DNA of 7,144 nucleotides from the NCBI GenBank assembly GCA_031278735.1, contig JAITJU010000062.1, positions 1 through 7,144 of the forward strand, read 5' to 3'. The stretch comes from Zoogloeaceae bacterium (GTDB lineage Bacteria; Pseudomonadota; Gammaproteobacteria; Burkholderiales; Rhodocyclaceae). Below the pieces are notes generated by a model that did no database searches, was not told where the DNA came from, and saw only the letters and a list, made by a program, of their open reading frames with translations. The first letter of the stretch is position 1; each line of letters opens with the position of its first letter. Of the stretch, positions 1 to 6,165 are shown in pieces. Position numbers and translations under genes: made by a program.

Positions 1-534
1 CGCGCGGCAAACCTGATCCAGAGCTTCAAGAAAATCGCCGTGGATCAATCAAGCGAAGAGTGGCAGGTCATCGCGCTGGAAGGCTATCTGAAGGACATCA
101 TTGTTTCGCTGACCCCCAAACTTAAGAAAACCCGCATCCAGATACACATCCAGTGCCCGGAAACCCTGCGTCTCAACACCATGCCAGGCGCGTTGAGCCA
201 GATTGTCACCAATCTCGTCAGCAATTCCCTGAACCACGCGTTCGAGGAAGGGCAGGAAGGCGCGATCACCATCACGGTAAAGCCGAGGAAACAGGGCGTC
301 ATCCTGATCTACGAAGACAACGGCAAGGGCATCAGCCGCGAGAACCTGCCCAGGATATTCGAGCCGTTTTTCACCACCCGCCGCGGTCAGGGCGGCAGCG
401 GCCTGGGCCTGCATCTCATCTACAACATCATCACCCGCAACCTGGGCGGCGCCATTGCTGCAAGCAGCGCGCCGGGCGAAGGCGTGACCTTCACGATCAA
501 CCTGCCGGAAAAGAAGATAGAATCATCTCATTGA
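1..534 (+). CDS. Sensor histidine kinase, C-terminal part (5' truncated by window)
   Basis: This is the catalytic end of a two-component sensor kinase, which binds ATP and phosphorylates a histidine for transfer to a response regulator. The frame is open from base 1, so the true start lies outside the window; the GTG at 40 is internal. The visible 177 residues begin with a helix (RAANLIQSFKKIAVDQ) that looks like the end of the dimerisation/phosphoacceptor helices. A full HATPase domain follows: N box QIVTNLVSNSLNHAF (about 199-243), G1 box DNGKGIS (about 316-336), F box FEPFFTTRR (358-384) and G2 box GGSGLGL (about 391-411). All key ATP-binding motifs are intact. The phosphoacceptor histidine and the sensor domain are not visible, so the signal is unknown. 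The gene ends 73 bp before the FecR-domain gene on the same strand, and no response regulator is in view. Confidence 0.93.
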   Translation, partial: RAANLIQSFKKIAVDQSSEEWQVIALEGYLKDIIVSLTPKLKKTRIQIHIQCPETLRLNTMPGALSQIVTNLVSNSLNHAFEEGQEGAITITVKPRKQGVILIYEDNGKGISRENLPRIFEPFFTTRRGQGGSGLGLHLIYNIITRNLGGAIAASSAPGEGVTFTINLPEKKIESSH

Positions 535-607
535 TCGGAAAGGGAATCCGGTATTTTCAACGCGCCAGTTTTTCTGGTTTTCGTTTGCATGACGAGGGAT
601 GGCAATT

Positions 608-1483
608 ATGATGCATATATCGATTTTTCGGCGGAGCATGGTTCTTTTTGGCCTTGCGGCGGTCTCGTTCGCGCAGGCGGCGGACGTGGGCAAGGTCGTT
701 CATCTGCTTCCCGGCGCAACCGTGTCGCGCAACGGGCAGACGAAAGCCCTGCAAAAGGACGCGGTACTGCAAAACGTGGATACAATCGCAACCAATTCCA
801 CGGGACAGGTGCGGATTCTGTTCAATGACGACACTTTCCTGAGTTTTGGCGGCAACACCCGCGTCAACCTGCGCGACTTCGCGGGCGCAAAAAAGAACGC
901 CTTCAACGCCCGCCTGTTGCAAAGCGCCGCGCACTCGGCTTCCAACGCCGTTCGCGCGCAGAATCCTGGCGGTTTTGGCGGCATCAACCCAACCGCAACG
1001 GCAGGCGGAGCGGGCGCGGTTGAAAGCAACGGAGCACCCATTCTGGTCAATGTGAAGGGAGCGATAAGCGCCGGTCTGGATTACAAGTTTGAATTTCGCA
1101 TAAACATGACGAAAGGCATTCTTTTCCAAGGAAAGCTGTCGGATGACAAAAGCCATGACGACAAGACATACCGCCTTGATTTTCCTGAGGGCGACGGCAA
1201 GATCGACGCCTTCGGCTGGAGCATCGTCTTTACGAATGGAAGCGTTCGGGCAAATACGCCCGCAGGCGAGGTGACGCATAAAGACTGGAAGGTCACGCTT
1301 TCCGGTTCCGACGCCTTGTCCGCCCTGAAATCCAAGTTATCGGACGGGGGCCGCATACACGTGACCGGCTTCAAGCTGCAGGACGCAAAAGGCGCGCTGG
1401 TTCTGGAATACAGTCTGACGAGCAGCGTTGCGCGGGCGACATCCACTTCCGGCGGCGGAAACAGGCCGCCGAAGTTCTATTGA
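608..1483 (+). CDS. Secreted FecR-domain protein
   Basis: This is a predicted periplasmic or exported protein of 291 residues. I chose the ATG at 608 over the in-frame ATG at 599 because GAGGG at 594-598 lies 9 nt before 608 but directly abuts 599. The N-terminus is a good signal peptide (basic FRR, hydrophobic VLFGLAAVSF, cleavage after AQA at about residue 24). A FecR-like domain follows (about residues 28-100), starting at GKVVHLLPGATVSRNGQ and including the family-typical stretch ILFNDDTFLSFGGNTRVNL. Next come a Gly/Ala-rich linker (about 118-140) and a probably beta-rich C-terminal half of unknown fold. There is no anti-sigma N-terminus or transmembrane anchor, so it is unlikely to be a FecR-type sigma regulator. 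This architecture is often found in surface or periplasmic proteins of Proteobacteria. Its ligand is unknown. It ends convergently with the thioesterase gene. Confidence 0.88.
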   Translation: MMHISIFRRSMVLFGLAAVSFAQAADVGKVVHLLPGATVSRNGQTKALQKDAVLQNVDTIATNSTGQVRILFNDDTFLSFGGNTRVNLRDFAGAKKNAFNARLLQSAAHSASNAVRAQNPGGFGGINPTATAGGAGAVESNGAPILVNVKGAISAGLDYKFEFRINMTKGILFQGKLSDDKSHDDKTYRLDFPEGDGKIDAFGWSIVFTNGSVRANTPAGEVTHKDWKVTLSGSDALSALKSKLSDGGRIHVTGFKLQDAKGALVLEYSLTSSVARATSTSGGGNRPPKFY

Positions 1484-1959
1484 GGATTGTCATCCGCTTC
1501 CGCCGGATCGCGAAAGCGGATCGCCAGCATTTCTGCCTGGGCGCAGATTTGTCCGGCAGCGGCAAGAGTCATCGCCAGTCTGGCCTTGCGGCCTGAATGT
1601 TCGAGCAAGCGGGCAGAAAGCGTGAGTTCGGCGTTTTGCGGGGTGGGGCGCAAAAAGTCGACTTTCAGGGAAGCCGTGACGTAGCGAACGATCATCGCGA
1701 GCGAACGCGCTTCGGCGCGGCAGGCAAAAGCGGCGGCGGAAGCCGTTCCATGACAATCAAATAGAGCCGCAATCAGGCCGCCATACACGTGTCCAGGCAC
1801 GCCGCCGCTGTAGATCGGCGCGGGCGTGAAATGAGCGAGCGTACGATCCGGATCGGCTGCATCCCAGAAGCTCTTGAGGCGCAAGCCCTGCGGATGGCGC
1901 TTGCCGCAACCGAAACAATGGCTGAATTCGTCGGGGTAATAATCCTGAAAAGCCTGCAT
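1477..1959 (-). CDS. PaaI-family hotdog thioesterase
   Basis: The 160-residue protein is a single hotdog-fold domain of the PaaI/4HBT type, which usually hydrolyses acyl-CoA thioesters in the cytoplasm; the substrate cannot be read from sequence. Diagnostic parts are the N-terminal CFGCG element (about residues 15-19), the active-site helix GHVYGGLIAALFDCHG (about 56-71; Asp68 matches the usual acidic residue), and YVTASLKVDFLRPTP (about 93-107). The frame is open upstream to 2160. I prefer the ATG at 1959 because homology begins just after it, an AGGA lies about 10 nt upstream, and an extended -10 lies just beyond. The N-terminal extension (1960-2160) would have to be translated through the promoter region. 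The TAG stop (1477-1479) overlaps the end of the convergent FecR-domain gene. Confidence 0.88.
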   Translation of the reverse strand: MQAFQDYYPDEFSHCFGCGKRHPQGLRLKSFWDAADPDRTLAHFTPAPIYSGGVPGHVYGGLIAALFDCHGTASAAAFACRAEARSLAMIVRYVTASLKVDFLRPTPQNAELTLSARLLEHSGRKARLAMTLAAAGQICAQAEMLAIRFRDPAEADDNPQ

Positions 1960-2000
1960 GACAAAGCGATCCTGTGCGCTAATGGCGTTTGAACGCGGTA

Positions 2001-2009
2001 ATTGTAACA
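2001..2009 (-). promoter_or_regulatory. Extended -10 promoter element for the thioesterase gene
   Basis: On the minus strand this reads TGTTACAAT, an extended -10 (TGn plus TACAAT, one mismatch to TATAAT). No convincing -35 lies at the usual distance, which is tolerable for extended -10 promoters. Transcription would start near 1994, giving a leader of about 35 nt to the ATG at 1959. This fits the short start choice. It is a prediction from sequence only. Confidence 0.4.
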
Positions 2010-2107
2010 GCCAATCATCGACGTTCGGGAATGCGGCATTGGAAACCGGCAGCGCCACGCCTGGCCTTCCCCTCGCCCGCATGAGCAGGATAAAGTCGGC
2101 GCGAAAA

Positions 2108-2136
2108 TTGCCGTCCGCAAGGACTTCGGGTAGAAT
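2108..2136 (+). promoter_or_regulatory. Sigma-70-like promoter for carA
   Basis: TTGCCG (2108-2113) and TAGAAT (2131-2136) are separated by exactly 17 bp and match the consensus at 4/6 and 5/6 positions. Transcription would start near 2143, leaving a leader of about 80 nt before the carA GTG. A second -10-like TATATT at 2200-2205 has no matching -35. I see no convincing leader peptide, and I could not assign arginine or pyrimidine operator sites. Confidence 0.45.
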
Positions 2137-2211
2137 CCACAGGCTTTTGAAGTGCCGCAATGCCCGGTTTCAAAAGGCAGGACGGGCAGGGCGCTTGTGT
2201 ATATTCGATTC

Positions 2212-2216
2212 AGGAG
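2212..2216 (+). promoter_or_regulatory. carA ribosome binding site
   Basis: AGGAG is followed by a 7-nt spacer and GTG at 2224. It decides the start in favour of this GTG over the in-frame upstream codon at 2152, which would add a non-homologous arginine-rich leader to CarA. Confidence 0.8.
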
Positions 2217-2223
2217 TTTTTCC

Positions 2224-3378
2224 GTGCTTGTCCCTCATCATCCGCCCGCATCGCTCGTGCTTGCCGATGGCACGGCTTTTTTCGGCTTATCGATCGGAGC
2301 GGAGGGCGTCACCAGCGGGGAGGTGGTATTCAACACGGCCATGACTGGCTATCAGGAAATTCTGACCGACCCTTCCTATGCCCGCCAAATCGTCACGCTC
2401 ACCTGCCCGCACATCGGCAATGTCGGCTGCAATGACGAGGATTTCGAGTCTGGCGGCAACCATGCCGCGGGACTCGTCATCCGAGACCTGCCGCCGAGGT
2501 ACGCCAACTGGCGCGCGCGGGAAGCCCTACCGGATTACCTGAAAAAACACGGCATTATCGCCATCGCGGGCATCGACACTCGTCGGCTGACCCGCATCCT
2601 GCGCGAAAAGGGCGCGCAGGCGGGCTGTATCGTCGCGGGAAAGACGGATGTCGACAAGGCAATCACCGCAGCGCGCGCCTTTCCCGGCCTCGCGGGAATG
2701 GACCTTGCCCGCGTGGTGAGCGTCGAGAAAGCCTACGCATGGACAGAAGGCGTCTGGACGCTCGCGTCGGGACACAACGACGCGCCCGCGCCGCGCTTTC
2801 ACGTAGTGGCCTATGATTTCGGCGTCAAGCGCAACATCCTGCGCATTCTGGCGTCCCGCGGTTGTCGGCTGACCGTGGTGCCCGCCCGGACGCCCGCTGA
2901 TGAGGCGCTCGCCTTGAAGCCGGACGGCATTTTCCTTTCCAACGGCCCCGGTGACCCGGAACCCTGCGTCTATGCCATCGAGGCCATCCGCGCCTTCATG
3001 ACGCAGGGCATGCCGATTTTCGGCATCTGTCTGGGACACCAACTTCTGGCGCTCGCTTCCGGCGCGAAGACGGTGAAAATGAAATTCGGTCATCACGGCG
3101 CCAACCATCCGGTGAAGGACCTCGACACCGGTCAGGTTCTGATTACCAGCCAGAATCATGGCTTCGCGGTGGACGCAAAATCGTTGCCGCCCAACCTGCG
3201 GGCGACGCACGTTTCGCTTTTCGATGGCTCCCTGCAAGGCGTCGCCCGCACCGACACGCCCGCCTTCTCCTTCCAGGGGCACCCGGAAGCCAGTCCCGGC
3301 CCGCATGACATGGGCTATCTCTTCGACCGTTTTCTGGACGCCATGACCTGCGGCGTCGCCGCCCTGCGTCCCGGCTGA
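2224..3378 (+). CDS. carA: Carbamoyl-phosphate synthase, small (glutaminase) subunit
   Basis: CarA hydrolyses glutamine and passes ammonia to CarB, which makes carbamoyl phosphate for pyrimidine and arginine synthesis in the cytoplasm. With the GTG start it has 384 residues, close to the usual length. The N-terminal small-chain domain is typical (SGEVVFNTAMTGYQEILTDP, then GIDTRRLTR). A class I glutamine amidotransferase domain runs from about residue 192 (FHVVAYDFGVKRNILR) to about 375. The catalytic triad is intact: Cys269 in FGICLGHQLL, with His353 and Glu355 in FQGHPEASPGPHD, the same numbers as in E. coli CarA. The gene is thus very probably functional. The oddity is its neighbourhood: carB usually follows in the same operon in many Proteobacteria, but here decayed and unknown genes follow, so carB must lie elsewhere. 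Confidence 0.98.
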   Translation: MLVPHHPPASLVLADGTAFFGLSIGAEGVTSGEVVFNTAMTGYQEILTDPSYARQIVTLTCPHIGNVGCNDEDFESGGNHAAGLVIRDLPPRYANWRAREALPDYLKKHGIIAIAGIDTRRLTRILREKGAQAGCIVAGKTDVDKAITAARAFPGLAGMDLARVVSVEKAYAWTEGVWTLASGHNDAPAPRFHVVAYDFGVKRNILRILASRGCRLTVVPARTPADEALALKPDGIFLSNGPGDPEPCVYAIEAIRAFMTQGMPIFGICLGHQLLALASGAKTVKMKFGHHGANHPVKDLDTGQVLITSQNHGFAVDAKSLPPNLRATHVSLFDGSLQGVARTDTPAFSFQGHPEASPGPHDMGYLFDRFLDAMTCGVAALRPG

Positions 3379-3427
3379 GACGAACCAGGCTTTTCCCCTG
3401 TTTTCCACCCTGAAAAGAAGCCTTGCC

Positions 3428-3661
3428 ATGAAATTCGATCATTCCCCGTCTCTTGCCATCGTATTTCTTTTCCTGCCCATGCCGCCCGTCAGTCGCGCGC
3501 GCCGAAGCGCCGCAGATCAAGACGCAAGTGCCCGGCTTCCATCGACATCCGCCGCTACGTGCGCCGCCCGGTGGAAACGGAATTACGAACTCGCTGCCCT
3601 CTCCTTCTAGGAACTGACGCCGGAAATTTCCATCCAGCCAGTGGACAAGATTTTGCTTTGA
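3428..3661 (+). pseudogene. Remnant of an exported MBL-fold hydrolase-like protein (N-terminus only)
   Basis: The ATG at 3428 opens a clear signal-peptide start (MKFDHSPSLAIVFLFLPMP), but the frame then turns into arginine-rich noise and stops at 3610. Moving to the next frame near 3485-3500 gives SVARAEAPQIKTQVPGF, a natural signal-peptidase site (ARA before E) followed by a motif I associate with exported MBL-fold metallo-hydrolases, whose mature N-termini often read like APQVKTQAPGF. Returning to the first frame gives QPVDKILL (3635-3658), like the PVDKLL stretch of those proteins. The zinc-binding HxHxDH region and everything after it are absent. I read this as a degraded N-terminal fragment with at least two shifts and some loss between the pieces. 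The family assignment rests on remembered motifs and is uncertain. Confidence 0.45.
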
Positions 3662-3675
3662 GAGAAACATAGAAA

Positions 3676-4347
3676 ATGGATTTTTTCCGCGATGCTCCTT
3701 GGTTTACCTGGCTGCTCGCACTCGGCGCGCTTACGTGTGTGGGCATGATATTTTCGCGCTGGCTGCCTATAGGAAGACCGCGAAAAACAATAGCGGAAAG
3801 GACCCAAAACGGTCGTACCCTGCTTTTCGATAAAAAAGAGGAATTGCGCCGGGTAGGGGTCTTCAACCGGGTTCAGGGCGAATTTGCCGTGTTGCTCGCC
3901 GTGTTGCTCGTTACGGCTAAGTTATACACAAATGGCGTCATCAGGGGATTTGCGGGAGGAATTTTGCTCGTTGTCGTGAGCGTCATCGTGTGGTTCATCT
4001 CCCGGCCTCCGCATATCCTGCGCCACGCGCCGGACAGAATATACGGGACGAAGGACGCCCTCCTGGTCATGCGGCGCGGCGTGACGGAAAACATACCCTA
4101 TTCTCATATCGTGGAGAACGAAACGTTCCCCTATGCCGGTATTGTCTGGTACGGCTACGCCATTATCCTGCACTTGACTGAGGGACGATGCCTCCAGTTT
4201 TTCATGACCACGCCCTCGCGTCCGCCGGTCCCGCCGTTCGGAATGGAACCGGAATTCGAGATGTCGGCGCCCTTCGTGGAAAACTTGCACGAATGCATCC
4301 GGCGGCACAATGAACGCTCACCGGATACCCCTTCCTTGAAAAGTTGA
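3676..4347 (+). CDS. Unknown membrane protein with three predicted helices
   Basis: I do not recognise this 223-residue protein. Hydrophobic segments lie at about residues 9-27, 69-83 and 91-108, the last two forming a hairpin. Between the first and second is a basic, polar loop (RPRKTIAERTQNGR, then KKEELRR). After the third helix is a soluble domain (about 113-212) with alternating strands such as DALLVMRRGVTENIPYSHI and GYAIILHLTEGRCLQFFMT. This pattern is reminiscent of bacterial PH-like domains on membrane anchors, but that is only a resemblance. The C-terminus is polar. A weak GAGA lies about 12 nt upstream of the ATG. The frame is intact, unlike both neighbours. It ends 78 bp before the frameshifted gene at 4426, so the two may have been co-transcribed. 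Confidence 0.7.
   Translation: MDFFRDAPWFTWLLALGALTCVGMIFSRWLPIGRPRKTIAERTQNGRTLLFDKKEELRRVGVFNRVQGEFAVLLAVLLVTAKLYTNGVIRGFAGGILLVVVSVIVWFISRPPHILRHAPDRIYGTKDALLVMRRGVTENIPYSHIVENETFPYAGIVWYGYAIILHLTEGRCLQFFMTTPSRPPVPPFGMEPEFEMSAPFVENLHECIRRHNERSPDTPSLKS
3886..3909 (+). repeat. In-frame 12-bp tandem duplication in the membrane protein gene
   Basis: Two perfect adjacent copies of GCCGTGTTGCTC encode Ala-Val-Leu-Leu twice (residues 71-78) inside the second predicted transmembrane helix. It is most simply a slippage duplication that lengthens the helix by one turn without breaking the frame. Confidence 0.85.
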
Positions 4348-4425
4348 ATCATGAAAACCACGTCCTGTCGCCCCACGCCTCTTTCAGCCCGCCGCCGCCC
4401 GCAAGGCGCGCGTTGAGGGGTAAAC

Positions 4426-5133
4426 ATGGAAATGAACAAAGAAACCTTCCTGCGGATGTACGTGGAGATCGAAACCAGCGGGTTCGATCAAGGCGGAACG
4501 GACGAAGAAACATCGGGAATTGCTCGATCGTCTGCATTCGAGCCGTGTTGAATTCTCATTGGCGGAGATCATGGACATCACGCGCCATCTAGTGGAGAGG
4601 GACATCATTGCCCGCAGGCCGCTCATTTCCGATTTTATCCATCCGGTCTTGCATAAGGAGATCGATAACGACAACATCGACGCCATCAAATGCCTGCTCG
4701 GCCTTTACAAAAAGATCGAATACCGACGGGAAATGGAGGACTGTTATTCATATGGTTCCCTTCTGGAAAGGGCATTGCGCCTGGATCCAGACGACCAGGA
4801 ATTGCCGCGCGTCCGTGAAGACCCTCTGCACGACTATTTTACATATATACCCTGCACGAACTTCCAACAGGCGTCCTGTACGGGCAGGATGGGGCAAGCG
4901 CCGAAGAATGTTCCGAGTTTTTGCAGGAGCTGGAGGAATATGAAACCCTGTGCGGCAAACTGCAACTGGACAGGAAAGAACTGATCGACAAATGCAGGTT
5001 TTATTATCGGGCCTATCGGGATTATCTGTCCGAAATGGAAAATTTCCGCAATTTTTCGGAGTACCTTGAGGCGTTTGCAAAACTTTTTCCAAAAGCAGCA
5101 GATGAATTCGGGCCGAACGAGTTGGAAGCGTGA
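4426..5133 (+). pseudogene. Unknown gene interrupted by two compensating frameshifts
   Basis: GAGGGG (4415-4420) sits 5 nt before the ATG at 4426. The first frame reads MEMNKETFLRMYVEIETSGF and, if followed strictly, stops at 4549-4551. From about 4495 the next frame is clearly the coding one (ERTKKHRELLDRLHSSRVEF, EIMDITRHLVERDIIARRPL, YGSLLERALRLDPDDQELP). From about 4819-4845 the coding signal returns to the first frame (LFYIYTLHELPTGVLYGQDG, FLQELEEYETLCGKLQLD) and runs to TGA at 5131-5133. Repairing both shifts would give about 235 residues of charged, mostly helical soluble protein, perhaps coiled-coil near the C-terminus. I see no known motif. The shifts are opposite in sign and about 330 bp apart. 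The gene may be newly broken, or the sequence may contain two errors. It may have formed a unit with the membrane protein upstream. Confidence 0.6.
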
Positions 5134-5272
5134 TTTTCCGTCTCCGCGTCTTTGACGGGATGCGTCACCGGGGGCTGTTTATGTATGCGGCGGGAATCAT
5201 TTCTCTCCAATGTGCCCTCAACCCCGCGCCGCGCAAGGGGAATTCGTGTTGCGTGAGGGGAAAAGCGTCTGT
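5134..5272. other. Short intergenic stretch with no supported gene
   Basis: I see no gene, RNA or repeat here beyond a small inverted repeat (TGACG/CGTCA, 5-bp arms, near 5153-5167). It may be further decayed insertion-sequence DNA, but no frame gives recognisable transposase sequence. Confidence 0.4.
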
Positions 5273-5736
5273 TCAACAAAGCAGGCGCATCGACTGATCC
5301 ACGCTCAGTGCCGGGATGCCGAACATCAAATGGCTCTTGAGCTTGAGCGCGTCCTTGACCTACGCCAGATGCGGTTTGTAGCCCCGCCAACTTGTCGCGC
5401 CTCCCTTGGCATTCTTCCTGGCGCCCCCAGTCGCAAGCGGTGGGAATTTCCCGGAGCATTTCCGCCAGCGTCTGTCCGCGCTGACGATGGATCGCGCGTT
5501 GCGGGCGTTCGCGCGGGTCTCTGCCCTTGTCCTTGGGCCAGGGATACTCGCGCGGCCAATCCCGTCCGGGAAAATTCATCAAAGGCGCGGAAAAATATCG
5601 ATTCCGAAGGCAGTTTCCTGAACACCGAAAAACCACAGATTCGCCGCAACGAACGATCTGCCGTGAGCCGCTCATGCAACGCGCTCGTATCGGCAAGATT
5701 GCCAATCTTTACCTCGGAAGCAATCGCCGTTACCAT
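5273..5736 (-). pseudogene. Degraded DDE transposase fragment (IS4/IS5-like group)
   Basis: Three minus-strand frames carry successive parts of one transposase. From 5736 to about 5545 the frame reads LHERLTADRSLRRICGF and PSESIFFRAFDEFSRTGL, typical of the DUF772-type N-terminal domain. From about 5555 to 5424 a second frame gives RGQTLAEMLREIPTACDWG, the linker before the catalytic domain. From about 5424 to 5273 a third frame gives KNAKGGATSWRGYKPHLA, a TAG stop, then LMFGIPALSVDQSM, matching the start of the DDE core (NAKG..W.GYKLH, then TSAS.HDSQ in the family). The rest of the catalytic core is missing. No intact terminal inverted repeats or target duplication could be identified by eye. 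It is an old, non-functional insertion-sequence relic. The exact IS family is unsure. Confidence 0.7.
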
Positions 5737-5810
5737 TGCGCTTTTCTTTTCTCCGACACAGGGACTTCCAATGCGAGCGTTCTGACACGACAGGATTCAG
5801 GCTTGTGACA

Positions 5811-5841
5811 ACCCTTCTTCCTGATGGGAAGGGGTGTTTTT
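5811..5841 (+). terminator. Terminator-like hairpin upstream of the 78-aa gene
   Basis: CCCTTC (5812-5817) pairs with GAAGGG (5828-5833), extended inward by two T-G wobbles around a CCTGAT loop, and is followed by TGTTTTT (5835-5841). This has the shape of an intrinsic terminator. It ends only 33 nt before the GTG at 5875. It may close an upstream transcript or act as an attenuator for the small gene. I found no convincing promoter between it and that gene. Confidence 0.5.
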
Positions 5842-5860
5842 GGCCTGAAATTCTCAACTT

Positions 5861-5867
5861 AAAGGAG
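5861..5867 (+). promoter_or_regulatory. Ribosome binding site of the 78-aa gene
   Basis: AAAGGAG with a 7-nt spacer precedes GTG at 5875. It is one of the best Shine-Dalgarno sequences in the window and the main reason to believe this small gene and its GTG start. Confidence 0.8.
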
Positions 5868-5874
5868 AAAAATC

Positions 5875-6111
5875 GTGCAGACGAAAAATCGTGACACGCT
5901 CGTGTCGTTCCCCCTGAACGCCGTAACCAGCGAGCAGATCGACGCCTACAGGAAGCTGTATGCGGAAGACCGAAAATCCCGGGGGAAAAAACCAGGCGTC
6001 AAGGAACACGCCCTTGTAAGCGAGGACGAAACCGTCCTCGCCTTGGCGCGGGCAGTGGGCGACCACCGGGTGAAAAAAGTCGGCGTCATCGAAACCAAAC
6101 GCCCATATTGA
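5875..6111 (+). CDS. Small hypothetical protein, 78 residues
   Basis: I do not recognise this protein. It is charged and hydrophilic, has no signal peptide or membrane segment, and contains no cysteine. The first part has a predicted helix (SEQIDAYRKLYAEDRKSRGK). A middle acidic helix (EDETVLALARAVGDH) is followed by a short strand (KKVGVIETKRP). Support comes from the strong AAAGGAG site, sensible amino-acid composition, and a terminator just after the stop. The gene starts with GTG. It forms a single-gene unit between two hairpins, next to an insertion-sequence relic on one side and a gene-poor stretch on the other. No function is suggested by neighbours. Confidence 0.75.
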   Translation: MQTKNRDTLVSFPLNAVTSEQIDAYRKLYAEDRKSRGKKPGVKEHALVSEDETVLALARAVGDHRVKKVGVIETKRPY

Positions 6112-6113
6112 TC

Positions 6114-6127
6114 CAGTCTCAAGACTG
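6114..6127 (+). repeat. Small perfect inverted repeat after the 78-aa gene
   Basis: CAGTCT and AGACTG (6-bp arms) are separated by CA, two bases after the stop codon. As RNA it would fold as a 5-bp stem with a TCAA loop. It lies 5 bp before the strong terminator and could be an accessory hairpin or a protein site; neither can be decided. Confidence 0.5.
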
Positions 6128-6132
6128 ACCCC

Positions 6133-6165
6133 CGCGCGCCCCGCTTCACGCGGGGCGCGCGTTTT
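6133..6165 (+). terminator. Strong intrinsic terminator of the 78-aa gene
   Basis: A perfect 12-bp GC-rich stem (CGCGCGCCCCGC at 6133-6144 with GCGGGGCGCGCG at 6150-6161) encloses a TTCAC loop and is followed by TTTT. The T run is short, but the stem is very stable. On the minus strand no T run follows, so it is directional for the plus-strand gene. Confidence 0.85.

Noticed and set aside
565..586. Hairpin CCAG-TTTTT-CTGG followed by a T-rich run after the kinase gene
   Set aside because: The 4-bp stem is too short to call a terminator.
557..1279. Minus-strand open frame of 240 codons
   Set aside because: It lies wholly antisense to the FecR-domain gene, which has a signal peptide and a recognisable domain; the antisense product has no recognisable domain.
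3387..3423. Inverted repeat AGGCTT/AAGCCT after carA
   Set aside because: The arms are 6 bp with a 25-nt loop and no T run follows, so terminator function is not supported.
2527..3429. Minus-strand open frame of 300 codons
   Set aside because: It is antisense to carA, whose catalytic residues are all in place; the open frame results from GC-rich codon use.
3143..3670. Minus-strand open frame of 175 codons across the end of carA and the hydrolase remnant
   Set aside because: The product is arginine/glycine-rich noise and overlaps carA.
4351..4416. Tiny plus-strand frame of 21 codons between the membrane protein and the frameshifted gene
   Set aside because: It has no ribosome binding site and an arginine/proline-rich product, so it is not supported as a peptide gene.
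5210..5785. Plus-strand open frame of 191 codons
   Set aside because: It is the complement of the transposase relic, and its product shows no family resemblance.
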